From the NCBI RefSeq assembly GCF_025118155.1, contig NW_026251392.1, forward strand, positions 744,001 through 808,000: DNA of 64,000 nt, written 5' to 3'. A program made the position numbers and the translations under genes. The number at the start of each line of letters is the position of its first letter. Positions within the stretch are counted from its first letter, which is position 1. Source of the DNA: Cokeromyces recurvatus (Eukaryota; Mucoromycota; Mucoromycetes; Mucorales; Mucoraceae). The notes below the pieces were generated by a model, which had not been told where the DNA came from, made no database searches, and worked only from the letters and a program-made list of their open reading frames with translations. Shown here piece by piece: positions 24,101-36,038 of the stretch.

Positions 24101-25800
24101 CTAAAAACTCTTGAAGGAAGTTTTGCGGTTACAGTCGCACTGTCGTCTGATCATGGTCAGTTTCCTTGATACGATTAATTTGTCAAGCATGGACTGACTT
24201 AATTAGTAAATTTTGCTTGATTAGGGGCATTTATACTCTAATACAATCTATCCTTACCTGTAAACATAATGAAGGCAGTTAAAGTAATTACGGTCAGCTT
24301 TACTGATGTAACAGAGCAATATAAATTAATGATACATATTTTATGGTTATGCTGGTTTACCAATTACTTTATAATAAGAAAGTGCCTCTGGTTTTGTAGG
24401 TTTCCCTAAATATATAAATAATGTAGTTATATCGTTTTTTATCATTTTTGATTTCACACTTGGATAATAAGGAAAGAATTATGATTGAATCATCCGGGTA
24501 AGATAGCAATATAAGACTTTAAAGTTGATAGAATGTACAGCTAACTGCTTAAAAGATGAAATGGGTAGATATATACTGATGATAGTGTTCTTATTGAGGC
24601 ATTTGATAACCTAAACCCCTCTCCCTGCTAATATTATGTAAAGTTTATAGTGAACTCTTAGGCTATCGCTAAAACCCTAATAAATGCGCTCTTCTTGATT
24701 CCTCAGGAAGCCATAGGACATGTATTTTATAAGGTAATCCTAGTACTTCCCCCCTCTCAACAAGAAGTTTAGTTTTCATTTTTATACTTGGGTATTCCCA
24801 TCAAATCAGGAGTAGAAGCCTTGGATATCTCATAACTTGTACAAAATAATACCAATAAATTGCTACAAACAATGAACCAACTTGTATCTGTAGGTATTAA
24901 TTTCTAAGGCTTTGATTGTCTATTTGCTGTTTGCTTTTACGCTTAGATAGTTTGTTTAGAACTAGCAAATGCTTTAGTAATTAGTAACCTAAGCCTTAAA
25001 TAATTAGAATCCTGTCAAAATAATTGTATTAGAGGGTTCTTTAGTGGATCTCTTCGATCGTCAGTAAATTTGATGCTTCACTTGATAGATAAGTCTGCAA
25101 TAGCTGACAGGATATCTCTCCTACAAGCTTAATTCCCTTTTTCCATATTAACAAACTACCTACTACTACTGATACATTACTTTCTACATTGCTTCTCCAT
25201 ATTCAAAACTCAAATAAGAACACTTTGTGGTATAAACTTGTTTAAAACATTATATTAATGACTCTGTATCGAAGATTTTAATATTCTAAACGGATACATC
25301 TTTGAAAAGCATCATAAGAAATTGCTGATAAAAAAAAAGAAAAAAAAAAAAAAAGGGACTCATGCAATAGGGAATAGTTGCCACTACAAATTACTCATCA
25401 CTTGTAGGCCTTATTTTAATATTGATTCCCCACTCTGGCTACTCATATTTCATAGCAGACATAGCCGCATTATCTAATGGCGTCTTGATTGATTACTTGG
25501 TGATACACTCAAATGTTTTCTTTATCATTCATACACTCTCATCATAGTCAATTCGCGTATTACTGAATATTTATATATGCACACTCGTTTGTGTTTGTTC
25601 AGATCAATTGAGGACTCACTCTCCTTCCTTTTGAGTCCTTTGCCTCAACGTAAGCCTAGGGGTCCAATTATCTGTGCCATTCTCTATGAAATATATTATT
25701 TGTTACATAATAAAACACCTCCTCCTCCCTCCTCTTCATGCTGGCAAAAAAAAAATGAATTGATTAGTTGTCCAACTGAACTTGATAGTGTAATTTTTTT
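24100..25800 (+). mobile_element. decayed LINE reverse transcriptase and ORF2 C-terminus, copy B
   Basis: Plus-strand sequence shows an ordered set of eroded non-LTR retrotransposon landmarks. They are a YTDD reverse-transcriptase active site at 24572-24583; a KCALLDSS-like piece near 24690; FLYLGIPIKSG near 24780-24812; LLQTMNQLVSVGIN near 24865; FAVCFYA then LELANALVISNLSLK near 24925-24995; and SRSSVNLMLHLIDKSAIADRI-like sequence near 25050-25110. At 25577-25870 the terminal CLFRSIEDSLSFLL piece matches LINE copy A. Frames are interrupted by many stops, so it is inactive. The 5' boundary is uncertain; the YTDD motif is the earliest element I can defend. Confidence 0.68.
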
Positions 25801-25870
25801 TTTTTTTTTCACTTCTTGTCTCTCAAGAGAGTTTTTTGAAACTTCATATATCTTGAACTGGCTTAAATAA

Positions 25871-26166
25871 TACAATATGGTATAAATATCATGTACTCAC
25901 TGGCTATCTTAATTTTAATTTTTCTCAGTAAATAAACCTATTTAATTGTACACACATTTCCTAAAAGGGGTTTTCTTTTTTTTCTATTTTAGTCTTGATA
26001 GTGTATTTCTTAGTCCAGATTGGATAAGCGTAATGTGTTAAGTCATATCTCGTGCACATCATTAGGGTCATAATAATTTATTTAACAAAGTGAATAATTT
26101 GGGTACTGCGGCTGCAGTCATAATTTATGACTGATGATACAAATGTATGTATACATATATAAATAC

Positions 26167-26199
<33 letters not shown>

Positions 26200-26218
26200 C
26201 TACATATAATTTTATTAT
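25871..26218. repeat. AT-rich spacer with a TA microsatellite
   Basis: Downstream flank of the LINE remnant and 3' flank of the first PEF gene. A (TA)n tract lies at about 26170-26199. No gene was seen. Confidence 0.6.
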
Positions 26219-27380
26219 TTAAGAACGCTGACGAATGACTAATTCCAAAAACTATAGTTTGCGATATTAATAAAAAAAAAAAAAGTTAACCCATGGATTT
26301 TTCATTATTTACCTGTTCATAATTAATTTGAATCCAACCATCGTTATCTGTATCGAATTGTCTGAAAGAATCTGTAAGTGTTTTAACTGTAACACATGCT
26401 TGAACAAAATTATCAAAGGTGATATTGCCGTTGCCTTTTGAAATAACTGAAGTAAGTAAACAATTCTTTTTTTTTTAAAAAAATATATATACATATATAT
26501 TTATGTAGATTGCTTATTTACCGTATTTATCAAATTTCTGCACTAAAACGCGAACAAACTGATCCGATAAATTATAACCAAAAGTCTTTAACGCCTTACT
26601 CATTTCACTATAATCAATGTTTCCTGAATTATCAGCGTCAAAAGTTTGAAAACATCTTTTCCAGTCCTCAATATATTTCCATAATCCAGCAAACTCATGA
26701 AAGTCAATCGTACCACTATTATCTGCAAAAGTAGTGACTATAAGTAATTTATCTTTTCTTTTCTTTTCTTTTCTTTTTTCCCTTCTATCCTTTTATGATA
26801 TATATGTTATGTGCGTTACCTTTATCGAACATATTAACCATTGTGCGAACTGTTTCGATATTAAATGGACTCCAATCTCCATTTACTAAGGCACGCTGAA
26901 GTTCATGTACTGAAAGTTGACCTGAATGATCAGTATCTACAGCTGTGAACCAACTCCAAAGCTGAGGGTCAGCTCCTGGTGGTGGGCCTAAAGGCTGACT
27001 TGAAGGAGGGGGTGGTGGCGGTCTACCTAAGTTACATAAAAGGTAGTAGTGGTAGTAATAGTAATACTAATGATTTATACACTTTTATTATTATTATAAA
27101 CTAAGAATATACCATAGCTTTGTTGGGGAGGATATCCAGTATTAGGTGGTGGTGGTGCGGGTCTACTATATCCAATATAAGGTGATTGTGTCTGTTGTTG
27201 CTGTGCTGCTGGTGGTGGTGGTGGTGGTGGTCTGGCAGCTGCTTGATAACCTCCTTGTTGATAACTACCTTGTTGATATCCACCTTGTTGGTATCCCCCT
27301 TGTTGGTATCCACCTTGTTGGTATCCACCACCTCCATGATTTTGATTATATCCACCTCCATAAGGCTGATTATATGACAT
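26219..27380 (-). CDS. Penta-EF-hand calcium-binding protein (ALG-2/peflin type), copy 1
   Basis: Five exons (27380-27113, 27026-26820, 26722-26522, 26446-26313, 26251-26219) give 280 residues in frame. The N-terminus is a Gly/Tyr/Gln-rich region with about five GGYQQ repeats and Pro runs, as in peflin and yeast Pef1. The EF-hands follow: DTDHSGQLSVHEL, then DNSGTIDFHEF, DADNSGNIDYSEM, and a degenerate hand GNGNITFDNF. A final DTDNDGWIQINYE helix runs through EQFLELVIRQRS to the stop. PEF proteins dimerise through the fifth hand and act as Ca2+ sensors in membrane traffic and budding. Intron positions in the EF region match those of copy 2. The last exon is only 33 nt and was inferred from the conserved C-terminus. 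Confidence 0.9.
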
Positions 27381-27527
27381 TTTTCTTTTCTTCTTTAATG
27401 TTTGGTAAAAAATAAAAAATAGAAAATAAAAAAATAAAATAAAATAAAATAAAAAAAGTACAAAATACAAATAAACTTGCCAAGGAAATACAAAAAATAA
27501 AAGAGCTACACTCATTTACTTGAATTT

Positions 27528-28150
27528 CTATTGGATGGTCTGGGATTTAAAATAATAAAAATGAATGGTTATGATGAAACTATATTTTTTATACATATAT
27601 GACCTCAATGAACACGAGATGTTTTTAAATATATCAAGTTTGTCCAGGCCGGGTCGGGTCGATAAACTGAATATATGAACGAGAAAATTTCTTAGCAAGA
27701 AGAGAGTGAGTAAAGGATTATACTAACAGTGAGGAGGAGGAGGAGGAGGAGGGGAGGGAAGTGGGGTGCCAATCTAAGAGTCATTAACCAGGGGTGGATG
27801 AAATGAGAGGAATCGGCTGGCTATGTTGAAGCTGGACAAGTTCAAAGAAGATAAGATATATTGAGGACCATCGTATTTTCCAAGGGATAACTGCTTGTAT
27901 GCAGTAAGGTTTTTCACTAGAAAGTTAATTTAAAAGGGGAAGACAGGGAATCAATTATAGATTTAGGCATCTGCAACAAGACGATGCATTTGTAAGCATA
28001 TTATGGTATGTTGTTTGGTAAGGCGTTGGGATAAATGAGTGGGTCAATAATTGGAATACCCGCTCAGAAACTATCCAAGTTATACAAAGAAGTTTTACAA
28101 GTGTTCATTATATGAATTTGACACGGATAACCAAAGTATAGATAAGTTTT
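27528..28150 (-). mobile_element. LINE 3' remnant, copy C
   Basis: This sequence is diverged but alignable with copy A (4484-5140). The 3' ends share TCTATTGGATG-TCTG, ATTTAAA, and ATGACC-AATGA-CAC at matching spacing. Internal matches include TCAATTATAGATTTAGGCAT (copy C) against the corresponding TCAATAGATTTGGGGCAT (copy A). Translation on the minus strand gives only short pieces (for example CLQMHRL). The copy lies immediately upstream of the PEF copy 1 gene, in the same orientation as copy A relative to MMADHC. A GGA/GAG microsatellite at about 27733-27755 interrupts it. Confidence 0.55.
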
Positions 28151-29606
28151 AATCCTGTTATATTAGTAATTCTTTTTAATAAATTAAGTGGATTCGATGT
28201 ATATAAGAAGAAAGTATCGCTGGTAGTATTTGAAACCAGAAATTATGGTAAAGATTAGATATGGCTCAAGGGGCTAAGATGTGATGTAGTTAATGTTTTT
28301 CGGCAATGCTTAAAAAAGGAAAAAAATGGAAAAAGAAAAAGAAAGGCTGCTGCTAATTCTTATAACTGTACCAGTTGATGAATAATATACTTATCGTACT
28401 TGTAGTCAATGTTAGTACTGATTCTCTGGATAGTGTTGCTCACGTTAAAGGTCAGAGTGTACTTATCTGCAAAGTATGTGATACACTTGGCAACATGATG
28501 GCAATTTTTCTTTTTATTTAGAAAAGCAAGGATAGGTCGAAAATTCACTCTAGAAATTAAGCAAATTGAATTCTTATCATGGTTTTCTCCTTTTGGAATT
28601 TAGATTTTTTGCAAGTAAGATATGTCTAAACATAAGCATCAAACTTTTCCTAAAAGTAATCTTCTTCTTTGTATCTGAATATTGCTTCTTATTCTTCTTA
28701 GAAGCTCCTTCTTTCGCTTCGTTCAAAAGAGATAAACATGGCATTTAAATTTTAATTTTGATTCGTATAAAAAAAAAGGAAAGAAAAGAAAACTGTATAA
28801 TAGATTCTAAATATAAGAAATAGCAATTGTTTCCTCTGTACTTGAAGTCATGAATGAATTCGAAGAATTTTCGTCTTTACATTGCCATTTATTTATTTTT
28901 ATTTTTATTTATGAAGCATTAGAATGTTACCTGTAACAATAAATTATAAATCTATAAGGGTAGAAGAATCTTTTTTACATAAATAATACTAATTTTGATG
29001 CAGAATAAGAAATAAGGTTGAGAATGAAAAAAAAGTTTGAGTTTGTGGCGAAAGAATACCAAGGAAAATCTTTCTCGATAATTTAGAAAAGCATAATATA
29101 GAGCAAACAGATAAACTAGTGTTAAGTATACAAGAGAATTATCCTTCCTTTTAAGCCCCTTCTTTTGCTCCAAAAAGTTATTTTCTTCTCTTTATTTTAT
29201 ATATGTATTCGTGATTTCCTCTACATTCAAAAACGATTTAATATTAGTAAAATAGATTCCATAGATCAAATCCATTTTCTATTAAAAAGACCTTTATTTG
29301 AGAATATTCTACAGTCAACTTTTGGCTTAATTTTTTTTTTATATTGAAAAAGACACATCTATTATTAATATCATGCATTAACCATTCTTTTTATTTTATT
29401 TTTTAATAGTATTTATTATAGCATTAGATAAGGAGATATATAATAAAAGCGCTTTTAAATAACTTTGAACAAGAAAATAAAATATTAACATGCATCCTCT
29501 TGATTTAGATGTATGTATATGGAATATAAAAGGCTATTATTTAATAATGAAATGAAATAATAATAAAAGAGAGAGAGAGAGTATGTTGACTTAATACAAC
29601 ATTGCA
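28151..29606. other. spacer between the tandem PEF genes, with coding-like fragments
   Basis: Mostly AT-rich. Minus-strand open pieces at 28566-28750 and 28360-28548 look coding-like but are frame-broken (see findings). A GA microsatellite lies at about 29569-29581. No intact gene is supported. Confidence 0.4.
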
Positions 29607-30134
29607 TTAACTTCCTTTCATGTTTGGTCTACTACTTATAATCATAGTCATGAACTATTCAATTAATATAGTTAGATAAAGCCTTTTTGTTATTATTAAA
29701 ATAGTGAGTTGTATAACCTACGTCTTCATAATTTATAATAATAGATCCTCTACCCTCATAGTCTCTTGCCCTAAACAACTTTGTTAAAGTTGATAATATA
29801 ACACATGCTTGGACAAAATTATCAAATGTAATGTTTCCATGTCCTAATACACTTTAATCAATAAGAAGCATTAACAGTAAAGCAACAGAGATATGAACAA
29901 ACCATATTTATCAAATATTTGAATTAATATTCCAACAAATCTATCACTGACATTAAATCCAAACGTTCTTAATGCATGGCTCATTTCATAGCGATCAATA
30001 CTTCCCGAGTTATCTAGATCGAATTTCTTGAAGCATTCACTCCAATCTTCAATATATTTCCATAAACCTTGAAATTCACGAAAGTCAATACAGCCATTAT
30101 TGTCTATTAAGAAAGAAAGGAAAATAAAACAAAA

Positions 30135-30176
<42 letters not shown>

Positions 30177-30716
30177 TATTTAGCATGCATAACATTATCT
30201 TAATTGACTTGTTATTTACCAGTATCGAAAATGCTAACCATTAATCGAACTGTTTCTATATTAAAAGGACTCCAATCACCATTTACTAATGCTGCTTGTA
30301 ATTCATTTACTGTGATGTATCCAGAATTATCTGCATCTACCTTTCGAAATACACTCCATAAATACTGTTCCCTTTTATTAACCATAGGAGCTATAAAGTT
30401 TATTATTAAGGCTGTTCCATAACGCATACATAATTAAACATTTACTAAAAGTATTGCTTCTTTGTAATGATGGATTGTAAGAGTTTGTGGTTGTAGAAGA
30501 CATTGTTGACTGTCTATGAATTGGATATTGCTGTGATGGTGGATGATAATTATTAAAAGGTGGAGGACGCTTTTAATTATGTATATTGATGATTATTGGT
30601 ATTAAGAAGGTAAGAAAAAAAAAGGGAGGAGGAGTACATATTCAAAATACTTACTATATTTAATATAAACTTTTTATTTTATATATACTTACTTGTTGCT
30701 GATTGTATGAGTACAT
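29607..30716 (-). CDS. Penta-EF-hand calcium-binding protein, copy 2
   Basis: Six exons (30716-30693, 30569-30446, 30390-30220, 30103-29903, 29843-29722, 29654-29607) give 229 residues in frame. The N-terminal region is short and Pro/Gln/Ser-rich, lacking the GGYQQ repeats of copy 1. EF-hands: DADNSGYITVNEL, DNNGCIDFREF, DLDNSGSIDRYEM, a degenerate GHGNITFDNF, then a fifth hand RARDYEGRGSIIINYED that lacks the usual Ca2+ ligands. The end is FMTMIISSRPNMKGS. It is about 2.2 kb from copy 1 in the same orientation, with shared segments such as LVNGDWSPFNIETVR, so this is a tandem duplicate. The intron before the fifth-hand exon uses a GTTTGT donor. Copy 2 may be the heterodimer partner of copy 1 (inference). 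Confidence 0.88.
30130..30175. repeat. long A tract inside an intron of PEF copy 2
   Basis: An A run of about 36 nt at 30138-30173; on the coding strand it is a long T run upstream of a TAG acceptor, so it is effectively an extended polypyrimidine tract. Confidence 0.85.
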
Positions 30717-31063
30717 TATTTTCTTTTTAATTTAAAGAGAGAAAGAAATGAGTAATTAAATGTCTTGGTCATCAATGATAAGCTTGAATTTTACAAAAAA
30801 AAAAAAAAAATGCATGCGGAAATTGAAAGACTTGTGATTGTACAAAATGCTAAAGTTGGTAATAATCTTTTAACTGTTTACCTAAAAATAGTATTAAGTA
30901 GTATCTAAAATTAAATTTTAAACAATATGTGACAGTTAAAGTTACCTTCATCTAAAAAAGAGAAATTCAAAAGGCCGTCATAGCTGCTGAGCTCATCAAC
31001 GAATATTACTCTTTCAAGTCAGAAACAGCTCAAAGATGGTAGGCTAAGCTTAGTTTGTTTTTA

Positions 31064-31102
<39 letters not shown>

Positions 31103-31495
31103 ACAGTACTTAGGATACGATTAAGTTTTTTTTTTTTTTTTTATTATTATTACTTATTTAAGTTTTTGATCCTTACGAACACATAGTATCTAAATGATAT
31201 TGGAATATCCAGATCAGTTCAATAAAATAATGGAAAAAAGAAACTAAAACCCTTTGTAAGAGACACAAGATAAAAAAAAAATAAAGAGAAGGAGAGATGA
31301 AGAGGGAAAAGAAGTAAGGATAATACACTATTTTCGGTTATTAAACAACAATCGCAGCATATTGGAACCAAGATTTTCAATAGGAGGAGAGGAGGGAGCT
31401 TATCATGAAATATATAACCTAATTTGTGAAGAATGGCATATATTCCTGATCAAAGTTCAAATTAACTACGGTTAAATTCTATTTTATTTCTGTGT

Positions 31496-31534
<39 letters not shown>

Positions 31535-32992
31535 AATGAGCGTGTAGCAATGAAATATGCTCTATTGTCCGAGCCATTTATAAAGGTGTTATAAGAGTAA
31601 AAACTCATCTAAAGCACAAGAAGAAGAAAGGAGAAAGGAAGGGAAAAAGAAAAGTGCAAAATAATAGAAAGAAGAGATATGATAAGGAAAAAGCGACAAA
31701 ATGAAAAGGAAAAAGAAACCAGAGAGATTCACACTATTACTTGGGTAATTAGTTCAATAACTTGCGACCGGGATCAACAAGAGGAGGAGGGAACTCATAA
31801 TCCAATTTATGTAGAATGATACATAGTGTGATGGTGTGGATTGTATTTAAAGAATAAAAGAAATGAAAAGAAAAAGAAGACGAAAAAGAAGTATAGTTTG
31901 AGACTGTTTATTCAATGTAAAAAGAATGATATAAAGACTGTTTCGTATCTAAACAATTACTAATGAATCCTGAATCAAAGAAATAAAATAACTATAAAAG
32001 AACAAGAGTCATGGAATAATGTTAGTATTTAAATACATGTATCTTGTTGATTCAAGGTGCTGATCTATATGTTATCTATTAGGTGCTATAATGATCTGGT
32101 TTAAGATTTAAATTGTTTGATCTAAGTATAGGTTCCTTATATCTATTTTAATGGATCAAAGATGACTTGAATCCTTTATTAGGGTTATAAAAATAAGTAT
32201 TTAGAAATGATACGATGTCCTATTTAGTTGACACGTTTAGATGATTGAATGTCAATAAGTTTTATATTGTTTACAAGATATTATATACAGTAAGATATGA
32301 TATATTTTATTATATGCTCAGGCTTATAGTTTATCCCGTGTTATGTAATATTCATCTTTTATAATATTACTTATGCTTATATCTAGAGCCTGTTCTATAA
32401 CACTAACTTAAAGAGAATATTAACAATAATAATAATAATAATAGTATTACTTAAATAATCTTTAAATAAAGAAAAGGTTTCTTTTCTAATATAAACATAT
32501 ATCGAATAATACAAAGTACATTAACTTTATACATAATAAGATGTTTATTTAGTAAAATCGTTTGTATAATTGTTTCCATTCAACATATTATTTAAAGTAG
32601 TATTCCAAAGAATAGATAAACAATCTTCATATAATGTAGGATTCAACTTCAACAATAGAGGATGATATAAAACGTCAAAAATTCTAATCATTTTGATTAG
32701 CTATCGATGGTGTTTATAGCAGAATAACTAATTCTTTCATTTCTTTTCATTGACAATATTCCTTATTATCACCTCTAATTCTATTTTCAAATTCAATAAA
32801 TTATTCAACTAATCAAGTAAAGTCCAAATAAAATTGATAAAGCTCTATTTACAATAGACTAAATGAATCTTAATAACGGAATTTAAATTAAAACAAGAAT
32901 TCACCGGAGATGCTCGGAATATCACGTGATTCTTTCCAAATTAGGAAGGTATAAGGCTATAGTCTGATTAAAAAATTCATTTTCAACAAAAA
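30717..32992. repeat. intergenic region with a partial tandem duplication and CA/T tracts
   Basis: No gene was seen. It holds a (CA)n tract at about 31069-31100, T tracts at about 31124-31142 and 31499-31532, and two diverged copies of a roughly 140-bp segment (about 31270-31435 and 31640-31830). The purine-rich stretch 31610-31900 may be low-complexity DNA only. Confidence 0.5.
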
Positions 32993-33074
32993 CCGGCTTT
33001 AGCTCAGTTGGTAGAGCGGAAGACTGTAGTTCACTGTCATCTTTAGGTCGCTAGTTCGAATCTGGCAGGCCGGA
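32993..33074 (+). tRNA. tRNA-Tyr (GTA), with a 9-nt intron
   Basis: A full cloverleaf is drawable. Acceptor stem CCGGCTT pairs with AGGCCGG (one G-T) plus discriminator A. The D arm is AGCTCAGTTGGTAGAGC. The anticodon stem GAAGA pairs with TCTTT. The anticodon is GTA at 33026-33028, and the T arm is GCTAG-TTCGAAT-CTGGC. A 9-nt intron (33030-33038) sits after position 37, the standard place for eukaryotic tRNA introns, and tRNA-Tyr is a commonly interrupted species. Internal A and B boxes are visible, and a T run at about 33079 onward is a Pol III terminator. Confidence 0.95.
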
Positions 33075-34733
33075 ATTTCTTTTTTGTTTTTTATTGAATA
33101 ATATATTTATTTTTTCGTTTTATTTATAATTGTGTTTTGTTCTTTAATAATTTATATCTTACTTTTTTTTTGTGAAAGAAACTATGCGTTCTAAGTATAC
33201 ATTGTAAAGCCTACTTACTGTTATGAAAAAATGTACTTCTTTTTCCATTTTTATTGTGATATTGTAATTTTTTTTTTTAAGAAGACTATTTAGTAACAAT
33301 TTAATTATACACTTAAAAGAGTAATCATTCACGGGAAACAATAATGAAGGTAAAAACGAGAAAGTATGATCAAAGCTATTTTTATTTTGAAAAAAAAAAT
33401 CATCAAAAAGAAAATTATGATTATATAAATTTCTTTATCCTGAGTCAAGAGAGGATGCTTTAAAAATACTAGCATAAAATTAGACTAATCTTTACTTAAT
33501 GTTTAATCAATATATTCTATATAAAATATTGCAGTTACAATGCTTTTATGTAAGAATAATACAACTTATCAGTGTCATATATTCCTGTTAAGCATAACAA
33601 GAGTTAGAATGTATGGAATTAAGTATCTTTTTATAAGTTATTTCTAAAAGACTTATGGTATTTACTTATCAGAATAATAATAAAACTCTTAACTGTTTCT
33701 AACCATTTTTTTGTTTACCATCTAAATAGTGTATGCATATGACTATTAATAGTGATCCATCAAATAAATTGTTATTATTTTATTCATTACCACTGTTATT
33801 TGGGTTATATTGCACTATACATCACTTGTTTCTATCCTAAATTTATATAACTAGAAATAGGACTGTCTTTAGTCTGTTATAAGCTTAATTATGTACAGAG
33901 ATCCATATTTGTGCTTCATCTTCAGATTGATTATACTTCTTCTATTATTGATATTACATGTATACTAATTCTTATTTCACTTTATTTTTTAGTATATCAG
34001 AATAATATTGAGAGTACATTATAGAATTGTCACCAACAAGGTTTAGTGAGTTGTCTTTACTTATTTATGAGCATAAGAATCCAACTTTCATAGTCTAAAA
34101 TAGTTGAATTTTTCTGTATATTCTGAATATAGTGGTTTCAATTTATTAGCAACTTAATCGTGCTCTATTTATGTATTATCTCAATTACGACTTTATAGAG
34201 TGGTACACTATATCTAACTTGAACATATATATTTTTGTATGAGTTTACTATACTAAAGAGAATCCAATTCTTTCTTGTGTACTAAATCAACTTCTTCCGC
34301 TTACATTCAAAAAAGAAAGGAAACATCGTATGCAACAATTATGGCTAGTCTAATGCCCTATGCTAATTAATATCTTTCTTATATCTCATTATTTACAACA
34401 TATAACTATATCTACACCTTTCTCTTTCCTTCCTACGATGAATTTCCTCTTAACCTGTATTATCCACTTTTTTTTTAAAATATTGTATTCTTTTCCTTTT
34501 TATTTTATATTTTTTACTCTCCTGCTCTCAAGAGTTTTTTTTCTTTTAAAACACTATTTAATCGAGTTTAGGAGGAAAGGCTTTTATGTTCTGCTCTTGC
34601 TTGGCTATACTAAATTTTCTCTTTGGACTGGAGCTGTGTTTTAATGAAAAAAAAAAAGGTATGCGCAGTTATTAAATAGAGTTATTTTTATTTTTTTTTT
34701 TTACTTTATTTTTTTTTCCCCAGTAAGACCACT
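33075..34733. other. intergenic, no gene seen
   Basis: AT-rich DNA between the tRNA and the ankyrin gene. The open frame 34360-34644 encodes a hydrophobic low-complexity string and I do not regard it as a gene. T-rich stretches precede the ankyrin start. Confidence 0.45.
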
Positions 34734-36038
34734 ATGAATGTGAGCCAAAAACGATATGCAACACAAGAAGCTACGCAATCTTCAAATAAAAAGACCAAGT
34801 TAATTGAACAAGAAACACTGGATATTTGGAATGCCATTAATTTAGATTCATTAGATATCAAAGCACTATATCAATATATTAAGTCAAAAGATAGCGATGT
34901 ACATGTAGTTAATAAAGAGGGCTATAGTTTACTCTATTTAGCTGCACATAATAAAAGTGTAGAGGCACTTCGTATGTTATTGCTTCAACCTAACATGGAT
35001 GTTAATTTCCTTAATGGCCCTCATCATGAATTAGCTTTACACGCAGCTTGTGCTAAAGGCTTATATGATGCTGTGGAGCTTTTAATCGAAAACGGATCCT
35101 TGCTTGACACGAAAGATTCGTTAGGTCATACACCTCTTACAAATGCTATATTTGCTAGATCATTACCTTGTATTGAGTTACTTATAAATTACAATGGTAG
35201 TCCAGCAGATGTTTCTGTAATTGATGATCAAGGGAATAATTTGCTTCATTTGGCAGCAACAAATAACTTTGCTTCAGCTATTCCGCTATTGATAAAAAAA
35301 GGAGTACCAATAGATTCACATAATCAACGATGGCTTTCACCACTAGCAGTTGCTATTAGCTTTGGATGTTTAGATGCAGCTAATGCACTTATAGAAGGAG
35401 GTGCCGATGTGAACGGTAGAACTCGTTTTGCTACTGTATTACATCACGCTGTTACATGGAATCGTTTAGAAGTTGTGAAAAAATTAATTGAACTCAATTG
35501 TAATGTCAATGTAGTAAACATCTTAGAAGAGACACCACTCTATCTGGCAGTTCAACAACGAAAAATAGATATTGTTCGATATTTGATAGAGGAAGGAAAA
35601 GCTGACCCATGTTTTACAGTAAACAATCTTCCAAATACTTCAAATTTACCGTTGCTTTACGCAGCTAATCATGGATATACAGAAATATGCCGCTTGCTAA
35701 TCACTCAAAACACATCTACTTTTTTTATTCAAACCTCAGCAAATATGAGTAGACGAGCAGGATATCCTCTAACCGAGGAATTTTTAAATAATATTTTAGC
35801 TGAACGACAACAAATAACAGCAGCAGCAGCAGCAGCGATAACAATAGATCCTCCAATTGAAAATAATGTAGATTTGAACGATCGAATTGTGTATGATAAT
35901 GGTAATAAAGACAATACTAACAATGTAAACAACAGTAATTCAGTAGAAGAAAATAACAAGGATGACAATGACGATAATAAAGAAGCCGTTGCAGCATTTG
36001 AGTCAATATTTAATACTTTCAGTGATGATGAATTATGA
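34734..36038 (+). CDS. Ankyrin-repeat protein
   Basis: Single exon, 434 residues. About seven to eight ankyrin repeats span residues 60-330, seen in recurring helices such as GYSLLYLAAHNKSVEALRML, ALHAACAKGLYDAVELLIENG, GNNLLHLAATNN and TPLYLAVQQRKIDIVRYLI. The N-terminus has a basic patch (NKKTK) that could be a nuclear signal. The C-terminus is an Ala run, then an Asn/Asp-rich acidic tail. Ankyrin arrays are generic protein-binding scaffolds. The repeat order resembles that of I-kappa-B or Swi6-type domains only in a general way, so no specific function is claimed. Confidence 0.88.
   Translation: MNVSQKRYATQEATQSSNKKTKLIEQETLDIWNAINLDSLDIKALYQYIKSKDSDVHVVNKEGYSLLYLAAHNKSVEALRMLLLQPNMDVNFLNGPHHELALHAACAKGLYDAVELLIENGSLLDTKDSLGHTPLTNAIFARSLPCIELLINYNGSPADVSVIDDQGNNLLHLAATNNFASAIPLLIKKGVPIDSHNQRWLSPLAVAISFGCLDAANALIEGGADVNGRTRFATVLHHAVTWNRLEVVKKLIELNCNVNVVNILEETPLYLAVQQRKIDIVRYLIEEGKADPCFTVNNLPNTSNLPLLYAANHGYTEICRLLITQNTSTFFIQTSANMSRRAGYPLTEEFLNNILAERQQITAAAAAAITIDPPIENNVDLNDRIVYDNGNKDNTNNVNNSNSVEENNKDDNDDNKEAVAAFESIFNTFSDDEL

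Noticed and set aside
27230..27360. Short regular repeats as a CRISPR-like array
   Set aside because: They are in-frame GGYQQ codon repeats of a eukaryotic PEF gene, without spacers.
27146..27415. Val/Trp-rich plus-strand frames over the PEF copy 1 N-terminus
   Set aside because: Reverse reading of the GGT/CAA repeat; the minus-strand GGYQQ reading is the real one.
28566..29347. Plus-strand hydrophobic frames 28566-28748 and 29165-29347
   Set aside because: Phe/Ile-rich low-complexity readings; the coding-like signal at 28.4-28.75 kb is on the minus strand.
34360..34644. 94-codon frame before the ankyrin gene
   Set aside because: Phe/Leu-rich string from T-rich leader DNA; more likely promoter or 5' UTR.
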